From assembly GCA_024281135.1 (NCBI GenBank), contig JAMXLG010000138.1:1-6093 (forward strand): a DNA stretch of 6,093 bases, written 5' to 3'. The notes under the pieces were generated by a model. That model worked only from the letters and a program-made list of their open reading frames with translations. It was not told the DNA's origin and ran no database searches. This stretch comes from Vulcanimicrobiia bacterium (GTDB lineage Bacteria > Eremiobacterota > Eremiobacteria > Baltobacterales > Baltobacteraceae). Below are positions 5,337 through 6,093 of this stretch, in pieces. The position numbers and the translations under genes were made by a program. Within the stretch, counting starts at the first letter, position 1. Each line of letters opens with the position of its first letter.

Positions 5337-6093
5337 GTGCCGATATCCAAGAACGTTGCTGATGACCAAGCGCTTTGGGCGGACGTCGACGTGTCCGGTT
5401 GGGCCGGCACGAAGCGCAGCTTGCATCTTTACACGCAGATGTTGGGGAAGATCAAGTTGGCCCTCGCCCCGGTTAAGCCCAACTGGATGTTTACGGCGCT
5501 ATACCTGTCGCCACGAGGCGTTACAACCGGAACCATCCCGTGGCGGGGCGGTTCCTTCGATGTCACGATCGACGTCTTTGAATCCGCTATCGTGCTATCT
5601 CGTAGTAACGGTGCCTGCGCGAGCGTACCGCTGATTCCGGCGCGCACCGTCGCCGACGTGTACGCCGACCTGTCGGCGGCTTTGGCGGCGCTGGACATCG
5701 AGTGCTCGATTAGCCCGATACCGCAGGAAGTACCCGACACCACCCCGCTCGACCAAGATCGCCGCCCGAGCGAATACGACGGTGCGGCGGTGATGCGCTG
5801 GTTTGAGGTCTCGACCGCAGTCTGCGGAATTTTCGATGGCTGGCGGGCGCAGTTCTTCGGACGTTCGGGCGTGCAGCTGTGGTGGGGCGGCTTCGACCTT
5901 GCCGTGATTCTTTTCAGCGGCCGTCGAGTCAAACCGCCGACCGATCGTGGTTACATCATGCGCTATGACCTCGATGCCGAGCTGATGAACGTCGGGCTCT
6001 ACTTTGGGGACGGGCAAACGCCGCCGTATTTCTACGGCTACATCCATCCCGAACCGGAGGGAGCCCAATCGCTCCCGATTGCGCCGGCGCAAG
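5337..6093 (+). CDS. DUF5996 family protein (C-terminus beyond right edge)
   Basis: My translation from GTG at 5337 runs 252 codons plus one base to the window edge without a stop. It matches the family now called DUF5996 along its length: 'SLHLYTQMLGKIKLALAP' at 28-45 followed by NW at 49-50, 'LYLSPRGVTTGTIPW' at 55-69, 'FDVTIDVFES' at 74-83, 'LIPARTVADVYADLSAAL' at 99-116, 'IPQEVPDTTPLDQDRRPSEY' at 128-147, 'LWWGGFDLAVILFSGR' at 181-196, and 'FYGYIHPEPEG' at 232-242. The family has no established function; I see no signal peptide, membrane segment or known catalytic motif, so it should be cytoplasmic. From memory the usual 'FFWGSFDLAVTRFSGR' block is slightly altered here. From the position of the final motif, probably only a few tens of residues are missing. 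It is divergent from the TMEM175 gene and shares a 106-bp control region with it. Confidence 0.88.
   Translation, partial: MPISKNVADDQALWADVDVSGWAGTKRSLHLYTQMLGKIKLALAPVKPNWMFTALYLSPRGVTTGTIPWRGGSFDVTIDVFESAIVLSRSNGACASVPLIPARTVADVYADLSAALAALDIECSISPIPQEVPDTTPLDQDRRPSEYDGAAVMRWFEVSTAVCGIFDGWRAQFFGRSGVQLWWGGFDLAVILFSGRRVKPPTDRGYIMRYDLDAELMNVGLYFGDGQTPPYFYGYIHPEPEGAQSLPIAPAQ

Noticed and set aside
5231..5410. 60-codon N-terminal extension of the TMEM175 protein
   Set aside because: Runs into the divergent DUF5996 coding region and precedes the family's usual N-terminus; it is not hydrophobic and not a signal peptide.
5595..6092. Minus-strand open frame to the right edge
   Set aside because: Antisense to the clearly recognisable DUF5996 protein; Arg-rich and without domains.

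Overview
The window is about 6.1 kb of GC-rich bacterial chromosome. It carries six protein genes, four complete and one cut at each edge, packed with gaps of 1 to 106 bases. I see no RNA gene, insertion sequence, CRISPR array, phage gene or integration scar. The organism is not named by any marker. The best hint is the left-edge lipoprotein, whose phrases 'EYAHG' and 'CSDKDGDVFI' resemble beta-propeller lipoproteins that I recall as abundant in Candidatus Eremiobacterota/Vulcanimicrobiota (WPS-2). The large HTH-STAND-TPR regulator, the TMEM175 channel and the DUF5996 protein fit soil lineages such as these, Chloroflexi or Actinobacteria. I treat this placement as tentative.

Layout from left to right. 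Bases 1-767 (minus) hold a secreted lipoprotein with propeller-like repeats, cut off at the left edge. Bases 860-3274 (minus) hold an 804-residue regulator: N-terminal Xre-type DNA-binding domain, STAND/NB-ARC-like ATPase, winged-helix linker, and an array of six repeats in exact 40-residue register. Divergent from it, 74 bp away, is a class I SAM-dependent methyltransferase (3349-4158, plus) whose glycine-rich SAM-binding loop is unusually eroded. Downstream, after a leader with a perfect 11-bp hairpin, comes a small STAS-domain protein of the anti-sigma-factor antagonist type (4237-4614, plus) with a TTG start. It meets tail to tail, with one base between stops, a six-helix TMEM175-family membrane protein (4616-5230, minus). 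Divergent from that, 106 bp away, is a DUF5996 protein (5337 to right edge, plus).

How they may work together: the only pairing the layout favours is the regulator and the methyltransferase, which share a short divergent control region. In that arrangement the regulator could sense a ligand through its ATPase/TPR part and control the methyltransferase and perhaps itself. The STAS protein would belong to a partner-switching sigma-control pathway, but no kinase or phosphatase partner is in view. The channel and DUF5996 genes look like independent housekeeping or accessory genes. I found no convincing new multi-gene system. The points most worth a second look are the eroded SAM loop, the structured leader of the STAS gene, and the regulator/methyltransferase pair.
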